A DNA stretch of 64,000 nucleotides from Dysidea avara (lineage: Eukaryota > Porifera > Demospongiae > Dictyoceratida > Dysideidae), in contig NC_089272.1 of assembly GCF_963678975.1 (NCBI RefSeq), positions 8,972,408 to 9,036,407 of the forward strand. Reading direction: 5' to 3'. The notes under the pieces were generated by a model. That model ran no database searches. It worked only from the letters and a program-made list of their open reading frames with translations, and was not told the origin of the DNA. The position numbers and the translations under genes are program-made. This document shows, piece by piece, positions 10,557-21,823 of this stretch. Every line of letters begins with the position of its first letter. Position 1 is the stretch's first letter.

Positions 10557-10983
10557 TACTTACTATACATCAGTTAGAGAAACAGAATTGAAGTTGTCTT
10601 ATACGTAAACAATTTACTTGGTTATGTGTGACCCGGTCCTAGATAAATTTAAAAAATAAAAAAATTAATAGAGCCACTATTGTGAAGTTCTGGTACAACA
10701 TCTCCATTTTCGTCGTAGCGCCGGAGATCAAACACTCTGTTTATTCTAGGACTGTTAGGGGGAACTGTCCCCCCACTTAAAATCTCAGACTCACCCCTTA
10801 AAATTGTAAGTGACTATTACACTATGCTTAGGTTATAATAAGCTTGGTATTAAATGGTTATCAAAATGCTCTCAGATTCAATCTCATGTAGAGTTTTTAA
10901 TATGAAAAAAATTTCCTGGTTAAACATTGCGAACACAACTTTAAAATGCTCTCAGATTTAGTTTAATTTTAAACACCTCCTGT

Positions 10984-11266
10984 ATGATTATGATTATGAT
11001 GTGATTTGGGTTGAGGCTTAGAAGCCTGTACACCCATTCAATTACATACATACACATACATAAATTAGATGCAATAAATAAAAATTAACTATGAATATAA
11101 TTATTACATTAACATAAATCTATAGTCATAAAAGTAATTATCTATAGCTGATTTAAAATTATTTAATGAAGAATTACCTACAATATCACTTGTAAGATTG
11201 TTCCAGTCATTAATTACTCTAGTACTAAAATAGTTGACCCGACATGAATAAGATATATAATAATTA
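10984..11266 (-). mobile_element. LINE 3' fragment, minus strand
   Basis: The minus frame reads YYISYSCRVNYFSTRVINDW, then NNLTSDIVGNSSLNNFKSAI and a stop. This is the conserved end of LINE ORF2 (VxDWNxLP...FKxxLD). An ATC/ATA repeat tail lies at 10984-11003. Its 5' side is cut exactly where the hairpin terminus at 11267 starts, which suggests interruption by that element. Confidence 0.75.
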
Positions 11267-11360
11267 TCAAGACTCACGGTAGTGAGTCACGCAGCCAAGA
11301 AACTACAAAGCGCACGCCCATATATAAAGACGCGTGGCCACTACTGCGAGTTATTTATGT
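11267..11360 (+). mobile_element. Hairpin terminus, copy 1 (Helitron-like candidate)
   Basis: Starts TCAAGACTCACGGTAGTGAG directly after an A. The segment ACTCACGGTAGTGAGT can fold into a 6-bp stem with a GGTA loop. Homology to the starts at 17486 and 29723 extends about 90 bp (CGCAGCC, GCGCACGCC, GACGCGTGGCCACTAC). The other end of this copy was not located. Confidence 0.5.
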
Positions 11361-11952
11361 TAAAAACATTTTTTTTACATGTTGGGTCGGTTTTGCAATA
11401 TTAGTCTTACATTATGCAACATCTCTCAATAGATTTGTATGGCGTTACGTGATAAAAAAAATCTTTAGGAGTCATCATCATCATTGTCTTGCGACCTCGC
11501 TAAGATATGAATACGCTAATTTACACATACACAGCTAAATAAGAGACTATTACGGGACGAAATTATCCCGTAAAGATACCCGTAGCTGAGCAAATACGCG
11601 ACAACTACGGGTTTCGTACTTAACCCCAAGACGAGGTTCGAGCTTACCCGTGGTGGAACCACCTTTCAAGACGTGGACCCGTCTTTATACTCGTCTCAAT
11701 CTCGAGATGCGTCGTCATGATGGGCGTAATTGTACCATGCACGTGATCACTAATCTATATTCGTGACTCCGGGTTTGGGTTATAAAATTCGCGTAAAATT
11801 TTAATACTTGCAATATAATATTTACAACACAATTCCCCCATAATCACTGTCACTCCCATTATCTCCGCTTAGTGTGTCAAAAACTTCTAGTCCTCCTTCC
11901 TCTTGATACTATAACGTGTACAGATATTAATAAACAACAATTATGTACGTAC

Positions 11953-12357
11953 TAGTGTTGCACCGATAATCGGATCGGTTATCGGAAAAGCCATGTATCG
12001 GCTGTTATTTTGTATATCGGTATCGGATCGGCGCCATGATGAAAAAAGCAGCAGAAACAGATATTGTGTATGTAGCTATTTAGAAATAAATGCTCGTCAT
12101 GTTTACAAATGCATTGAGTCGTATTTTCCTGCATTAAAACGTTGTTATTACTGCTTCATTGTACTGTCAGTTGCTGTTATAGCAATACTGCTGCTATAAA
12201 AAAGCTAAATTGACCCTTCATAATCAAACTTCTAGTAAAAATTGCTAAAAGATAGACATGCTGTGCTATATCGGATCGGTTATGTTTATCGGCTTGAAAA
12301 TATTATCCAATATTAGTTATCGGAATATCTTTAAAATCCCATATCGGTGCAACACTA
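11953..12357. mobile_element. hAT-type MITE with perfect 8-bp TSD
   Basis: The 405-bp element has ends TAGTGTTGCACCGATA and TATCGGTGCAACACTA. It is flanked by GTACGTAC on both sides (11945-11952 and 12358-12365). The length of the duplication and the TAGTGTTGCACCG terminus are those of hAT elements. The interior repeats TATCGGATCGG near both ends. An open frame inside (11993-12199) shows no transposase motif. Confidence 0.9.
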
Positions 12358-12403
12358 GTACGTACCACTGTCTTTGCATTCAAATGGTTCTCGACTATTG
12401 TTT

Positions 12404-13520
12404 AGTTGGTGCTATGTAGCTCAGCTGTTTCAGTCTAAACACAATTAATTTCATTTACGAACTTATCCCTTAATAATATTAGCCTTACCATTTGCTGTTG
12501 GCACTTATGGTCCTGGCATTTTTTCTACCACTATGTCGGCTAGCTGTTTCACTCCTAGCACATAAGTTCATTGATTGACCAATTCCTCAAGAGAGTTATA
12601 CTTACCATTTTGCTACTAGCACTTCCTTTCCTGTCACTTCTGTCACGATGTTGGGTACACGCTTCACTCTAAAGATACAATTTCACTCACAATTCCTCAA
12701 CAATATTATACTTACCATTTGGATACTGGCATTTCCTTTCCTGCCACTTCCAACATGTCGAGGAGCCATTTCACTGTAAACACCAGTGGTGAATCTATCT
12801 CTTCTACTAGTGCTTTTCATCTTCCCTGGCATTCTTTCTAGCAAAATTTGCTCTAAACACAATGTTTATGGTGCTATGAAGAAATCATTCACGAATGTTG
12901 TACACATCATCTTACTGTTTCGAGGTCTGTCTCTTTAATACGTCAACTTCCACAACTACACACACAAAGCCTTGTATTTTAAACTGTTCCAAAAAGAATG
13001 TTGTACATACCATTTAATCATTCAGAGTCTTTTCTTATCCATATAGTGCTACTGTTCGTTCTGTTACTCCGCCACTACAGTCAACATTTCTTCAAACAAC
13101 CAATCCCAAAGATGTTATAATATAGATACAGTCCCAGTCTTTCTATTACTGTCGTCAGCCTATCCAAGAATTTATCACCCTAACCAAAACGATCACCCTA
13201 CTAATAAATCAAATGCTGTATGCACCATCTCACTGTTTTCAGGTCTTGCGCTATCATGAGTATTTATAGCCTTATCCCTCTGAATCAAAAGCACCCTTTT
13301 GCTTTGCCAGTTCTTCTTTTCCATTTGTTCTCTAATCAGCTCTTCTGCTTCCAACAATTCTTTTGTTGATCTAAGCAAAGCATTATTTAACATTCAAGAA
13401 TTCTGTACTCACCATCTCATTGCTGATGTATCCACTGGGAGGATCTTAAGAAGTGTTGTAGCTAATAACCTGAAATGTCAATTCATCTATGATCTGCTTG
13501 CTCTAGATATAAAATAATGT
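12404..13520 (-). other. Series of exon-like units with splice signals
   Basis: On the minus strand, short segments of about 58-66 nt recur with a similar pattern. Each has a TTAG or ACAG acceptor-like site, TGAAA..., and an end at AAATG|GTAAG. Donor-like ends fall at 12716, 12606 and 12489 (spacing 110 and 117 bp), and a last unit starting at 12434 runs into a stop. Further upstream, 13193-13393 has an open frame (TKELLEAEELIREQMEKK) ending ENSEM before GT, and 13400-13460 ends GAGATG|GTGAGT. The unit lengths are not all multiples of three. This is either a decayed gene with duplicated exons or a diverged minisatellite that happens to carry splice signals. Confidence 0.4.
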
Positions 13521-13859
13521 TGTAATTGAACAGTGTAAATACTAAACATACTTGGTAGTCTCTTAGAAACGGCTTCCCTGTCCAAATTTCTTATTAATGA
13601 GTGCCAATAGGAAGAAACTTTTTACGCGACTAGCACATTCCATCCACTGTTACTACGTCTTTCAGAGGCATCATTCAAGTAAAATTACTTCTTTTCCACG
13701 TATCGTATTCTGAACACGTGAAGTCTTCAAATAATGGTGGACTACTAGTCGATCCATCACTCATCCTTTGGTACGAGCACTTTACCATCTACAAAGCGCT
13801 TGCATACGACGCGAACTTCACAACAACAAGATCGTGGTTACTTCATGCCGGTGATGAAA

Positions 13860-14213
13860 TTGCAGTTAGTATTGTTCATGGGTAAGGAAATACCTGTGAA
13901 AAGCATGAAGCAAAATAATGTAGCTACCAATGAACAAGTAAGTTTTCATGGGTTGGTATGTATGTACAACCCATGAAAAACCTGTGAAACCACACCAATG
14001 AAAAATGTGTGGAAAGCCAATGAATTACTTTACACAGGAATTTCATGGCTACAGGTTTTCCTTGGTATACAAACCCATGAAACTCACTCGTTCATGGGTC
14101 ATTCATGGGCACAATATTTTATTCCAGCATTTCATGGGTATTCACTACCCATGAAAAATTTAGCAACTGAAACTTTCATGGGTATTCACAGGTTCATGGA
14201 AATTTCATGGTAA
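13860..14213. repeat. Cluster of TTCATGGGT words in both orientations
   Basis: About a dozen copies of TTCATGGGT or ACCCATGAAA occur within 350 bp. Several are linked to ACAGG or CCTGTGAAA, and one pair forms ATTTCATGGGTATTCACTAC followed by CCATGAAAAAT, a local palindrome. It is structured like a non-autonomous fold-back element built from many short inverted words. No coding function is evident. Confidence 0.65.
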
Positions 14214-14823
14214 TAGATTATTTCCCAGTAGTGTTAATGGTATAATGGCCAAACCCAGAGGTGGCGGAGACACCTTTATTTAGGGGGGCTGGGGGTCTAG
14301 GTTGGTGATGCCATAGCCTAGTTGAGCCACAAACCTAACTATGAAATGAAGTCAAATAACTTATATACTGCAACTCAGTTTTACATGCACAGTTCTATCA
14401 ATATCTTTACTTTGATAATAAGGTTCACATATACCCTAGTTGCACTCCACTATCACTCTGACTGCTGGACCAGAGCAGTTATACTGCATAATGCTTCAAA
14501 CTTATAATTAGCAGCAGTGGTGTAGCTTTTCTGCCAGATTTACACAGATTGGTTATACAATCTCTCAACCTACTTGAGTGAAAACAACATTTATCTTGAC
14601 CAACAGGGCTTTGACAGGCTTGCAAAAAGATCCAGAGAATGAGATATCATCTAAACTCTGGACATGGGCTGGACACTTCATGAACTTGTAACTTTTTGCT
14701 TATTATCCTCAGTTATATAATCTTCTTGAATCTTTCGTTTTGTGTGTCATTCATTTTATTCTTTCAGCATAATTATACCACAGGGATTTGAGGCACATTA
14801 CAGCAATCCACTATGAGTAAATT

Positions 14824-15099
14824 TCACTGCTTTAGAATGCTGAGCTCCAGCCAAGTAATTAATCGATTATGGTACCAGCTATGAAATATTTCAGTATTAT
14901 TCTGACTTTTATATATCATCAAAGGATACATGACTTCTCCAAGGAACTGATGAACCATGGCTGCACAAATAGTATTATCACAAGAGCTACTTTTGGACCA
15001 TCCAAATCCTTCCCACAGAGCACCATTATAGTGTGGAGATGCCTGATTTTGGAAGCATTTGCCTTTGCACATCCTTGTTGATGTTCTCACATAGCTACA
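14824..15099 (-). CDS. Unclassified ORF, possibly an exon or transposon relic
   Basis: The minus-strand frame contains MCKGKCFQNQASPHYNGALW and then EGFGWSKSSSCDNTICAAMV, ending at a stop after LELSILKQ. Residue use is protein-like rather than repeat-like, but there is no family I can name. The apparent upstream extension into 15138 runs into a MITE end at 15098. It could be an exon scrap of a transposase or of a host gene. Confidence 0.25.
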   Translation of the reverse strand, partial: CSYVRTSTRMCKGKCFQNQASPHYNGALWEGFGWSKSSSCDNTICAAMVHQFLGEVMYPLMIYKSQNNTEIFHSWYHNRLITWLELSILKQ

Positions 15100-15248
15100 G
15101 TGGAACCTCTCATAACAAACTCCATGAATTAAGGACACAATTTAGGTCCCAACAGGTCTAGTTAATACATTTTTTACGAGGAAAACCTCTATATTACAGC
15201 AAAAACTGGTCTGGATCCCAAAATGTCCGTAATAGAGAGGTTCCACTG
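15098..15248. mobile_element. Mariner-like MITE, CAGTGGAACCTCT ends
   Basis: Same family as 2172-2359, with shared internal phrases GAATTAAGGACACAA, GGAAAACCTCTATATTACAG and TGTCCGTAATAGAGAGGTTC. Flanked by TA on both sides. Confidence 0.85.
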
Positions 15249-15469
15249 TATGTAGTAATTCACATAGCGATGGCGGATCCCGCAGGATGGGGAATTTGGG
15301 GCAAATGCCCCCCCCCCCCATCCCTAACCTTGTAGAGGAGCCAGCCATACTTCTGATTAAAATAGCTACTAAACTTTGTCAGGCCAAGAAACTCATGAAA
15401 ATATGCACATTTTACTAGCATTTATTACAAATTGTACAGGCACATGCCTTTTGTGTATCCTTTAAACAA

Positions 15470-15495
15470 TTTGATAATAATAATAATAATAATAA
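15470..15495. repeat. AAT microsatellite
   Basis: Eight or more AAT units. It could be the tail of a retroposed sequence, but no LINE reading frame precedes it. Confidence 0.8.
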
Positions 15496-16408
15496 ATTCA
15501 CCTGAAACCAAAGCGAACCAAAGTCAAACTAGCCGTGAAATTGTCATGCATTAATACAACAATACAATACAATTCAGCACCTTCGTACATACTAAGCGCC
15601 TCTAAAAATAATTATCGTGTCGCAGTTGTTTAATACATTCAGGGCCTTTAAAACAGCTTTTAAGACTTTACAACCATCTGAAAAGGCCAAAATGGCAAAA
15701 ATCAACAGTGAGACACTACTAAGAGGTGATTATTTGCTACTTCAAAAATGCAGCACTGAACTAGAGAACGATCTGGCTCTCCCCAACCACTTACAACTTA
15801 TATTAGCCTGTTTGTGCCCCTCCCCTTGCCAACTCCTGGATCCGCCCCTGCATAGTTAATTACTAGTGAATTGAAAGCCGTATAGGTGTATTCACAGATT
15901 GAACAACAACAGATTGTGGTTCATGCAGAGATTGACATTCCCTCATTTAGTCTAGCTCAGTATTGCTATTGCTGTAATGCAATAATTACATAGCAATACC
16001 TTCGCCTGCTCTGGATGAATATATAGATAGTGGCACGCTCGAGTTCTGTTTCACAATAATTAGATTCTTGCTTGCAACCACATTGCTACAACACAAGTCT
16101 ATTTAAAATGCAGCTATCTTTACAAATTCACAATTAATTTATCTTAAGAGTGGGCAGGTGCTAAGTGATGTATAATATCAGTGTGTTTAGTCCCTGTAGA
16201 GGGAAAAGATTTCTTGAAACTCTTGAAACCCTCCCACCCTACACCCTTGTATATATCGGTATAGCTACTGAACTCATTTCATGGCTAATGCACAGTTCAG
16301 GTCATGAACGTACACCTACTTGATGTTTAGCAAAACATTTACATAAACATTTTAGCTTCCAATAAGTACAACAAACACATACTTCTCAATGTAAACCACA
16401 TAGTTGGA

Positions 16409-16576
16409 AAGTTTGGTGGGAGCAAATTTACCACAATAGGATTTTGGCAAGAAAGAAGTTTGATCAATCTAGTAAAGCAATACAGATTTGTATAGGACAA
16501 ATGATTTGGCAGATTTTAGTTTGGCGAAACACCAATCACTGGCCACATTTTCCTCCCGCCAAACTTTCTGGCTATA
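16409..16576. mobile_element. MITE with AAAGTTTGGTGGGAG ends
   Basis: Inverted ends TAGTTGGAAAGTTTGGTGGG and CCCGCCAAACTTTCTGGCTA. The orthologous copy in the duplicate is 44796-44983, with more regular ends, so it was present before the duplication. Confidence 0.75.
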
Positions 16577-16739
16577 CAGTCTAGTATCAAAAAAAAACTT
16601 GAGTAGCTACTCATAATCATCTAAGTCAGATGTGCTTCAATTCTCTCCTATAGTAAACTTAATACTTTCTTTAGCTGGTTGCATACATTTCTGACTGTAC
16701 TAATATTAATATGGTTTCAGTTTTGTGATGGTGTTTCAT

Positions 16740-17485
<746 letters not shown>

Positions 17486-17929
17486 TCAAGACTCACGGTA
17501 GTGAGTCGCGCGGCCAGTAAAGCAGAAACGCGCGCCGAAGACAATAAATGACGCGACCACTACGTGAGGATTTTACAAGAACGAACGTTGTCAAATTCGG
17601 CCTTCCTGTAATCCACCCGTCACTTACGCTATCCCTCTGAAACTCTGGAGTTGAACTCATCGTGTCACTAGTAACTACCACACAAGCAGTGAAGCAAATC
17701 CATGCCGATTGTTTCGTGATCGAGGTTGCCGACATCAAAGGGGAAGTTTCATTTTTTTTTTTTTTATCGCATGCAGTTAGACGCAACCGCAGGTGTATGC
17801 CTTGCGTTCCTTTGTGCATTCCGAACATTGATCGCGCTGTTATCGCTTCAGTATTCACTCAATCACCTCAAGATTCACATCATCGATTTCACCATACATG
17901 ATTACCCTACAGTCGTGATCAGGGCCGCC

Positions 17930-18279
17930 CGCAGGAGGGGGGGGGGCAACTGGGGCATTTTGCCCCGGGCCCCAGCCTGAAAGGGGCCCCAGGAGGCCCC
18001 ATGAAGGGCCTCCTGAATACCTGTTTAAAAGATCGATATACTCTAATAGAGCAGTCAGATCTAAATACTCTAATAGAGCAGTCACAGTATTCTTCAGAGG
18101 AGCAGTGTAGCAAGCTTATAGATAAGGAGATATGGTTGGTGATGGATAGTTATTGTCATTGCCAGCAGGTTGTGACCCTTTTTTTTTTTTTTTTTTTTTG
18201 GTCTTCACCTTACAACTTGGGTGAAGGGCCCCACTTTAACTCTTTGCCCTGGGCCCCTTAATTTCTCTGGGCGGCCCTG
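17930..18279 (+). mobile_element. hAT-type MITE, CAGGGCCG ends, copy 2
   Basis: Ends CAGGGCCGCCC and GGGCGGCCCTG are exact inverted repeats. The flanks GTCGTGAT and GTCATGAT form an 8-bp duplication with one mismatch. The interior has the motif dimer at 18031-18084 (GATCGATATACTCTAATAGA and a second copy 27 bp on) and a 20-bp T run. It is nested in the larger insertion. Confidence 0.9.
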
Positions 18280-18454
18280 GTCATGATTTCAGCACCAAAC
18301 GAAGTTTCAGTCGACCTAGAGGCCAAATACAAATCCCACTCGGAGTGTTGTTTTCCGCAATACTCGCTTGGCATGTAGGGCAATGTGTCTTTAAACTGTT
18401 CTAAAAGTTTCGTTCAGATTGAAACATTTGTTTTCGAGAATGACTAGTTTGAAA

Positions 18455-18800
18455 TTTGAATTTAGTCGCCCCCACGTCATTTGTTCTCTAAGAATTTTAC
18501 TCGGAATTTAAAGAATGACGCAGAGCAAACTGCGGTCACTGGGTATATTGATGAACTGGCGCTCTATGTAGTTAATCAGTACATATAGCCACCAAGAAGT
18601 GTGCTGCCATAGATTATAGTCCATAGATATAATCTATGGTGCAGCATACCATCCTTCGTTTTGAAATTAGTCGCCCCCACATAATTTGTCCTCTAAGGGC
18701 ACGGTTTAAAGAATGACACAAGAGTACAACTGCGGTTACCAGTTGTTGACACAAGCTGTGAGTAATTAGCACATGTAGCTAGCTTAAAAGGAAGTGTGCA
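18455..18800 (+). repeat. Two tandem copies of a ~200-bp unit with hairpin between
   Basis: TTTAGTCGCCCCCACGTCAT at 18470 and ATTAGTCGCCCCCACATAAT at 18664 start homologous units (TTAAAGAATGAC, CAACTGCGGT, GTGTGC). Between them lies a palindrome, GTGCTGCCATAGATTATA against TATAATCTATGGTGCAGCA (18600-18644). Confidence 0.65.
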
Positions 18801-19726
18801 AAATCGCTTAATACAATTGTCACCATGCATTATTGCATTTTATAGCACCCCCACACAAAATTACACATGTAATTACAACATACAGAGGAGACACATGAAT
18901 ACCAAACACTTTTCACAACAATAATGTAAGAATTGTACAATAATGACAGTTATGCAAATGTTTTCCAGTGGCCCGCCATGGTAGCAAGTCTCACATGACG
19001 GCATGTATATTCATCCAAACACAATGGGAGTAACGAGTAAGTATATGATGACAACAAGTTGGTATGACTCCATTTGTAGAATCCAGATGAGTGGGTGTGG
19101 CTCCAGTATGTCTAAACAGTTAACAAACATTCCTGTTATAAATACGTGCTAGAGTTGCAATATAATAGTATAGAATTTAAATGCAATAATACATAGTCTC
19201 CATTGCATCACTATCAAACGACACTAAGTGGAGGATATTGTTGCATCTCTAGTATGTACACTCTATCAGTACAACCTGTCTTAATGGCCACTAGTATAGA
19301 AAGACAACCACTCTTGAAAAGCCAATTCCAATTGAGAATTTATACACTGTTACCTGCTGAATGAGTGAAGGTGGCAATAAACAAGTTCCACCGTAATTTA
19401 TACACGTGATCTGATCCTGTATATTCTGTCAGTGGATGAGATCCACTTGGCCAGGACAAAATGTGACTCAAGTGCCCTGGATGATCCATACTCAACCAAC
19501 TTATGACCCAGTGGCACAATGGAACTGACTATTTATAGAGAATACAATTATATTTATTTCTAAGATGTGTGGATGTGTGGACACATTACATGTACATACA
19601 AGACATGCTACGTACTGTTTTAGCATTTCAAGTCACCACATTATACACGTACCAGTCAACAATGCTTCATAGTGCCCATCAGTAAACCTGAAGAAAAGTT
19701 ATGAAAAATAAAAATTAACATAAGTA
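18801..19726. other. No gene or clear element seen
   Basis: AT-rich sequence inside the larger insertion. No long open frame, no splice-flanked exon and no terminal repeats could be recognised. Confidence 0.5.
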
Positions 19727-19902
19727 CAATGAAACCTCATTAATATGGCAGGCTGTGGGACCAAAAAATTTGGCCTGAATAACAAGGTGGCCTTATTAAA
19801 GAGGTCATAAGTAATGCTTAGCTATATTTGGGACCTACTAGAGGTGGCCATTATAATGAGGTGGTCTTATTAAAGAGGTGGCCACTAAGTGAAGTTTCAC
19901 TG
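19727..19902. mobile_element. Mariner-like MITE, CARTGAAACYTC ends
   Basis: Ends CAATGAAACCTCATTAATA and GAAGTTTCACTG with TA on both sides. The interior repeats GAGGTGGCC(A/T)TTA units. It resembles the 49413 family in its ends. Confidence 0.7.
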
Positions 19903-19950
19903 TACATATAGTTCACAATATTGTGAACAATATTAATGGTTAACAATATA

Positions 19951-20760
19951 CACTGAAACCTGCAGGTCACTTCTTGTGGAAGATTGTTCTCTACACAAAA
20001 TGACACATTCAAAGATTGTATTTAGATGGATAATACAGTAACGCATTGTGACTTCAATACTCATGATGTGTCACTGCTAGGCAGCAACCATATACACGGC
20101 ACTGCCACATCGCACTTGCTCGCACACACAATTTTGCTAAAGATTTTACAAATTGATAATTAAGGGGTGTGGCAACTAGCTGTTTCGCTCGCAAGACTGT
20201 GTGGCAGCTGTTTCCCTTCTGTACAAGTGGCCACCAAGACAGGTCCACTGTGGATGAAAGCCAGGCATTAGATATTTGGTATTTCATGTGTTGAAGACAT
20301 TCCAGGGCTTCTGGTAGTCTCAAGTCTCACCACAGTTTAACTCAGGCAGTGTTGTGGACACCACTAAACTACTGGAATGCTGTGTTATGTTCATCTTATG
20401 CTTGGCTACTATATTGTAGAACTGAAATGGATACTCTGAAAAATATATCCTATAGATAATGACTTCATCACTTTCTTCATCAGGAGCTTATAAGGACCAA
20501 TAGTGAAACTTTTTACACTTGGGGCTGACAGTCAACTGCCTATGTCTGAAGCAGTGCTTTTGGTGCTCTAACAGATTGGCTGCCCCCTTGCTGCTAGCAC
20601 TCACTGTCTCATACGCTGTCATACACTAAATCCATCTCTATAGCCAGTTAGAACAGCATGCTTCTTACCTTTTTTAAGGCCGCATAATGCAGCCACCTCT
20701 TTAAAAGGCAAGGCCAGAAAATTTTGTCCCTACGGCCTGAATAATGACCAGTTTTCACTG
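19951..20760. mobile_element. Longer relative of the CAGTGAAACCTG MITE
   Basis: The left end CACTGAAACCTGCAGG and right end CCAGTTTTCACTG are flanked by TA. The right part matches the element at 49413-49588 (AATGCAGYYACCTC, AAAATTWTGTCCCTA, ATGACC). This copy is about 600 bp longer internally. No transposase frame found. Confidence 0.5.
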
Positions 20761-21253
20761 TACTATTAGTGATTAGTGATCATGGGGGATTATTTATTAA
20801 GATACTAAGATATACAAACGCTACAACTTCTAAATATAGCAGTAAATTTTTTACCCTGGTCCAATGTCTCGTAATAATCGTGACTTCGTGAGAGACTCTA
20901 CTGTGACAAATACATGTTTATCATGATATTATGTGCTAATCGCCTTTTTACAATTAAGTTTTACAACACAAATACATGTATAGTTAAACTCACCAATTGC
21001 GACTAAATCCCTTCAACACGAAAAGACAAGTAATGAGACAAACTTGGAGACAACAGCCACACAAGCCTATTCTGGTGCATTTATTTAGTAGTAATATAAA
21101 TTTTAAAGGCGTTTATTTACAACAGTACATAATTACGCGCCCCTCTATTGTCTCTGTACATACTTGCCTTTTCTTTACCATTCTCATTTCATTTCACAAG
21201 ATCTCTTGGCAGGGGCGTAGCTTCTTCACTTGAATTAGTCAATGCTTGAAGTA

Positions 21254-21417
21254 GATTGAGATACTCTAATAGAACAGTCACATTTCTACAAGTGCCATAT
21301 TTTTTATATTGTAAAGTCTGTAAGTAGCTAGTAATTTAAACTATGCATGTAACTGTGCTAAATATTGATTGCTGTGTTACAGCTGTTTTGTGACTGCTCT
21401 AATAGAGTATCTTGATC
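21254..21417. repeat. Motif as inverted ends of a 164-bp unit
   Basis: GATTGAGATACTCTAATAGA then ACAGTCACA on the left faces TGTGACTGCTCTAATAGAGT then ATCTTGATC on the right. The two are inverted with about 27 matching positions around 105 bp of AT-rich spacer. It is the only place in the window where the motif pair is inverted rather than direct. Confidence 0.75.
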
Positions 21418-21508
21418 GTTTCAATGCAGTACAAGATGAAAGGCAAAGTGTTGTTAAGGGTTTACTAGTTAAAATGGGTATTAGTTGACTGCAGTTGCAT
21501 GCCACTAA

Positions 21509-21698
21509 CAGGGCCGTCCAGAGAAATTAGAGGGCCCAGGGAAAAGAGTTAAAGAGGGGCCCAGGGGCAAGGAAGGGTCTAGATCCTGACTGCTCTATTA
21601 GAGTATATCGATCTTTCTTTAAACAGGTATTCAAGTGGCCCCTTTCGGGCTGTGGTAGGGGGAAAATACCCCAGTTACCCCCAATGTGGGCGGCCCTG
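21509..21698 (-). mobile_element. hAT-type MITE, CAGGGCCG ends, copy 3 (short)
   Basis: Ends CAGGGCCGTCC and GGGCGGCCCTG are flanked by a perfect 8-bp duplication GCCACTAA (21501-21508 and 21699-21706). It is oriented opposite to copies 1 and 2 and internally deleted to 190 bp, keeping one motif copy (21598-21624). Confidence 0.92.
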
Positions 21699-21823
21699 GC
21701 CACTAAAATTACAGTTATATTTTAATATTCTGTCACTGTAATCTGGGGTTTCTGTCAAAACCATGGAAACTCACCTACTGTTATCAACAGTGCATTGCTT
21801 ATTCTAACAAAAAGTATTGAAAT

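Noticed and set aside
11993..12199. 68-codon ORF inside the hAT MITE
   Set aside because: No transposase motif; the element is only 405 bp and the frame includes its TIR-proximal repeats.
17855..18261. ORFs with DCSIRV or TLIEQS words
   Set aside because: Same MITE family and motif dimer, no independent coding evidence.
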